Source: SIG77 sp045589595 (GTDB lineage: Bacteria; Verrucomicrobiota; Lentisphaeria; Victivallales; UBA1829). From it: DNA of 64,000 bases. The position numbers and the translations under genes were made by a program. The stretch lies in contig JAZNPK010000034.1 in the NCBI GenBank assembly GCA_045589595.1, positions 12,968-76,967 on the forward strand, in the 5' to 3' direction. Below, one piece after another: positions 61,360-64,000 of the stretch (positions are counted from its first letter, which is position 1; each line of letters begins with the position of its first letter). The notes beneath the pieces were generated by a model. It had not been told where the DNA came from, did no database searches, and worked only from the letters and a program-made list of their open reading frames with translations.

Positions 61360-63528
61360 TCACCGTTTTCCGTCAGATACTCCAGACGCGTTTGAGCTGC
61401 TGCGCGCGTTGATTGGTGCGGTGGCAGGCTTCACCCAACGGAACGGGAAAACCGGGATGTTCGATGCCTTGCCTCGCAGCGTGGCGCCGATCGGGCTGCC
61501 TGCCCAGGCATAGCGGACCTCGCACGGGTCGGAAACTTCGGGCGCGGCCACCAGAAGCGTCTCATTGTCAACGGATACCTTCGCCGGATGCCAGACGCCG
61601 TCCGCGCCGCGGATGACACAGCACTCGACCGGCCCCGTCGCGATGATCCCGCCTTCCGCCTCAGTGAAGCGGATGCGCACCCGGCCACCCGCCTCGATCT
61701 CTCCCGAGAGGAAGCGCGGCCCCGTATACGGACGGTCTTCGCCTTTTCCGTAAACCTCAGCCATCGCCCACCGGCAGAGACGATTGGCAACGCTCAGCTT
61801 GTCTGCCGGATGGATGTTGCACTCTTCGCCCAGATCGAGCGCCGAGACGAGGCCGACGTTCCTGACGCTCCGCGAAACGGCGAACTGCCCGTCGCGCACC
61901 TCTGCCCATGCGCAGTCGGGAAGGAAGCGCCGGGCAGGCTGGAAACTCGGAAGCTGCACGACGCCAACAGGAAAGTCGCCGAGGCCCCACTGCGCACGCC
62001 AGTCCGCGATCATCGCTCCCAGCGTCGCCCCGTAGCCGCGCGCATGCGGAAGGTTATCGGCGTTCGATTCGCCCTGATACCAGACCGCACCGCGCATCGC
62101 GTACGGAATGATGGGCTTCAGCGTGGAGTCAAACCACGAGGACGGCCGGACGAAGGTGAGACCGTCGCCATACGGACGCCTGCTGATCGTCAGGTTATCC
62201 GTCAGGTTGCCGATGTCGCGCTCGATCCTGGCGCGCCATGTTCCTTCAAGATCGATCCTGTCGTCCGCGTCTTTCGGCCCGATGGAGAAGTGATCCGCCC
62301 CCGTCATGAATCCTCCGCCAAGCTTGAAACTCCAGATGCGGACAGCGATCGTGCGGCGCCCGGGCTTCACCAGTTGTCCGGGAACGGTATACTCACGCTT
62401 CACATTCCACATCTCCCATTCAAAATCCTTGCCGGTCCGTCCCACTTCCACGCCATCGAACCAGGTGATGTCGTGCTTGTCGATTGCCGGCAGCTTCAGA
62501 AGCAGGTCGCGCCCCGCCCACTTCTCCGGGATCTCGACGGTCTTGCGGAACCAGACGGCGCCGTTGAACGAACGTCCGAACGCCATCGTGAAGTCCGCCG
62601 GTTCATCGACATCCTGCCAGTCAGCCGCGGCGAAGTCCGTCTTCGCCCAGTCGCGCGTTTCCTTCGAGGGTCCCGTATCGGGAATAGGATCATTCGGCCG
62701 CTTGGGATTCGGCGCCCAGACTGCGGGATTGGAAAGACCGAGCTCGTAGTCGTCCGTCCACTTGCGCGTTGCATCGCAGGCCTTGAGCGCCCCCCGGCTC
62801 ATCCAGTTTTCCGCGTAAGTCCCGCCGCAACTCAGGCTGAGAATCCCGACCGGGACATTCAGCCGGCTGTTGAGCGCGCATCCGAAAAGCGTGGCGAGGG
62901 CACTCAGGTTCTGCACCGAATCCTTATTGGCGACAATCCACTTTTTTCCATTGAAAATACGCAGGGCGGGTATCTCCGCTTTCGGTAGAGTCTGGTTGAA
63001 CTGCCGCATGGAGAAAGCCATGTTGCTTTGACCGGATGCCAGCCAGACTTCGCCGATCATCACGTCGCGGATGACCAGCGTCGCCTTCGTCGTCTCATTC
63101 GTGATGACCATCTCGTACGGTCCGCCCGCCTTGAGGGGAGGCAGATAGAACTTGAGATCCCAGCCGTGCCCGCTCTTGATTTTCGAATCCGTCTGCGTCC
63201 ATGTCACGGTGTCGCCGATCCGGCAGCTGAGGCGAAAATTAAAGTTCGGCCCCACGCCCCAGACGGGTATGACTGCGCCCTGCTGGAGAACCATGTGGTC
63301 CGAGAAAATGGGCGGAAGCTTGAACTCGCCCTTATCGGTCGTCTTAGGCTCCGCGGCAGACATTTCGATCCCGGCGACTGCCGCAATGCAGATCGCGGCA
63401 AAGCGGCGGAGACCCCAGACGATGTTGAGCAGGGTGCTTCCCCATGATGTTCCGCGGAACCCGACGGGCCGTTTGTCGGCGCATAGCATAGTTTTAGTTC
63501 TCTTTTGCAGTTGGTTAGTTGTTTTCAT
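61360..63528 (-). CDS. Sialate O-acetylesterase-like SGNH esterase, second copy
   Basis: A 722-residue protein. Motifs: WLASGQSNMAFSM (nucleophile Ser about 162), 'VGILSLSCGGTYAENWM', 'AVWYQGESNADNLPHARGY', and the catalytic His in CNIHPADKLSVANR (about 569). A beta-galactosidase-like jelly roll is inserted ('KHDITWFDGVEVGRTGKDF'), as in the esterase at 43540. The start region is long and less signal-like; a hydrophobic stretch 'FAAICIAAVAGIEMSAA' at residues 43-59 may be the real export signal. Its base composition is visibly richer in G+C than neighbours, and it lies beside broken gene fragments, so transfer is likely. AGGA precedes the ATG. Confidence 0.87.
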   Translation of the reverse strand: MKTTNQLQKRTKTMLCADKRPVGFRGTSWGSTLLNIVWGLRRFAAICIAAVAGIEMSAAEPKTTDKGEFKLPPIFSDHMVLQQGAVIPVWGVGPNFNFRLSCRIGDTVTWTQTDSKIKSGHGWDLKFYLPPLKAGGPYEMVITNETTKATLVIRDVMIGEVWLASGQSNMAFSMRQFNQTLPKAEIPALRIFNGKKWIVANKDSVQNLSALATLFGCALNSRLNVPVGILSLSCGGTYAENWMSRGALKACDATRKWTDDYELGLSNPAVWAPNPKRPNDPIPDTGPSKETRDWAKTDFAAADWQDVDEPADFTMAFGRSFNGAVWFRKTVEIPEKWAGRDLLLKLPAIDKHDITWFDGVEVGRTGKDFEWEMWNVKREYTVPGQLVKPGRRTIAVRIWSFKLGGGFMTGADHFSIGPKDADDRIDLEGTWRARIERDIGNLTDNLTISRRPYGDGLTFVRPSSWFDSTLKPIIPYAMRGAVWYQGESNADNLPHARGYGATLGAMIADWRAQWGLGDFPVGVVQLPSFQPARRFLPDCAWAEVRDGQFAVSRSVRNVGLVSALDLGEECNIHPADKLSVANRLCRWAMAEVYGKGEDRPYTGPRFLSGEIEAGGRVRIRFTEAEGGIIATGPVECCVIRGADGVWHPAKVSVDNETLLVAAPEVSDPCEVRYAWAGSPIGATLRGKASNIPVFPFRWVKPATAPINARSSSNASGVSDGKR

Positions 63529-63589
63529 TCGTCATATTCCTCCCATGCGCCCGGATCGCGGCGGATGTTGTCGATGATGTTAATGTATG

Positions 63590-63682
63590 TTAAAAACGCT
63601 CAAATCCCACTACTGTCCGGTAAAAATTACCGGAGTTAATTGAAATTGTCGGGACTTGTCATACATTAAAAACGCTCAAATC
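63590..63682. repeat. 17-bp direct repeats upstream of the second esterase
   Basis: TTAAAAACGCTCAAATC occurs at 63590-63606 and 63666-63682, 76 bases apart. In the esterase direction it reads GATTTGAGCGTTTTTAA. Confidence 0.9.
63616..63634. promoter_or_regulatory. Palindromic operator candidate
   Basis: TCCGGTAAAAATTACCGGA is a perfect palindrome (8-bp arms, AAA centre) lying about 90 bases before the esterase start and between the two 17-bp repeats. Symmetry and size fit a dimeric repressor or activator site. Confidence 0.5.
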
Positions 63683-64000
63683 TTTAATATTTAACACGAA
63701 AGTCCCGAACGATATATTACAATAGCATCTATTCTCAACTTTTCAACTTCATTCCCCGATATCGTTTTGAAAAAATCGTGGAGCATATTTATACGAATCT
63801 AAACTTATTCTCTTTTTTTGTAACTCTTTGATTACCAAACATTCGCAGGTGATACATAGATTATAAATGGTCACGCATTGTATTTGAGAAGTCCATTCTC
63901 TGTTTCTACGGTGACACGCTATGGGGCTGATTGCGTATCAGCACTATTTTCGGAATAATATCAAAGCAATTTGACATTGTACCGCATTTTAGCTTGACAT

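Larger units (their letters stand above)
63529..64000. other. AT-rich gene-free region with repeats
   Basis: No frame, RNA gene or terminator was recognised. It contains two 17-bp direct repeats, a palindrome and a 9-bp inverted repeat (TCGGGACTT 63649-63657 / AAGTCCCGA 63700-63708) close to the esterase start, then about 290 bases of simple AT-rich sequence. The base composition contrasts sharply with the esterase gene. Confidence 0.6.

Noticed and set aside
61588..62988. 466-residue plus-strand frame
   Set aside because: Antisense to the second esterase; its openness follows from high G+C.

Overview
The window most likely comes from a member of the Lentisphaerota (Victivallis-like), within the Planctomycetes-Verrucomicrobia-Chlamydiae (PVC) group. 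This is inferred from gene content: a GreA with a very long N-terminal extension like that of Chlamydiae, many exported parallel beta-helix and glycan-active proteins with no SusC/SusD pair, a DUF4838 protein, sialate O-acetylesterases, DUF2961/GH172 and DUF6259-type enzymes. No rRNA, tRNA, CRISPR array or insertion sequence was seen.

Positions 1-26700 are mainly housekeeping. A clipped Ser/Thr kinase end is followed by a long minus-strand operon (8917 down to 278): prfB, a GH109-like oxidoreductase-fold glycosidase, metY, folE, dtd, dxr, rseP and ispG. Then come a divergent pair (GT2 glycosyltransferase and MFS transporter), mfd, a primary sigma factor with a 15-unit Lys/Ala/Pro repeat tail followed by rpsU, a DUF89 phosphatase and 5'-nucleotidase pair, the extended greA, a metallophosphoesterase, and an SNF2 helicase/SWIM-finger pair followed by a small membrane protein.

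Positions 26700-63528 are an accessory region devoted to complex carbohydrate. It holds a DUF6259 enzyme plus GH172, an exported M14 peptidase coupled to a beta-helix protein, a GH16 plus beta-helix pair without signal peptides, an exported DUF4838 protein, an NhaC-type antiporter, and a large FN3/RTX protein without a signal peptide. After these come a sialate O-acetylesterase, two small exported surface-repeat proteins, a 941-residue beta-helix paralogue, a 1444-residue exported protein, a three-gene operon (LamG/DUF4091-like enzyme, sugar-binding-like lipoprotein, helical-repeat protein) and a second sialate O-acetylesterase of foreign-looking composition.

Two places show past rearrangement. 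At 50563-51175 there is a broken C-terminal piece of a phage-type polyvalent ADP-ribosyltransferase protein. At about 61230 a truncated lipoprotein gene runs into an unrelated fragment. A 51-bp direct repeat at 26651/26967 flanks a third odd insertion. The last 470 bases are AT-rich, hold no gene, and contain repeats and a palindrome upstream of the second esterase.

Promoters are easy to read. Many have a TTGnnn box, a 16-17 bp spacer and an extended -10 (TGnTATAnT), often as TGTGCTATA. Most convergent gene pairs share a bidirectional hairpin terminator. The genes suggest a gut or sediment heterotroph that breaks down host-type or plant-type glycans with individually regulated exported enzymes.
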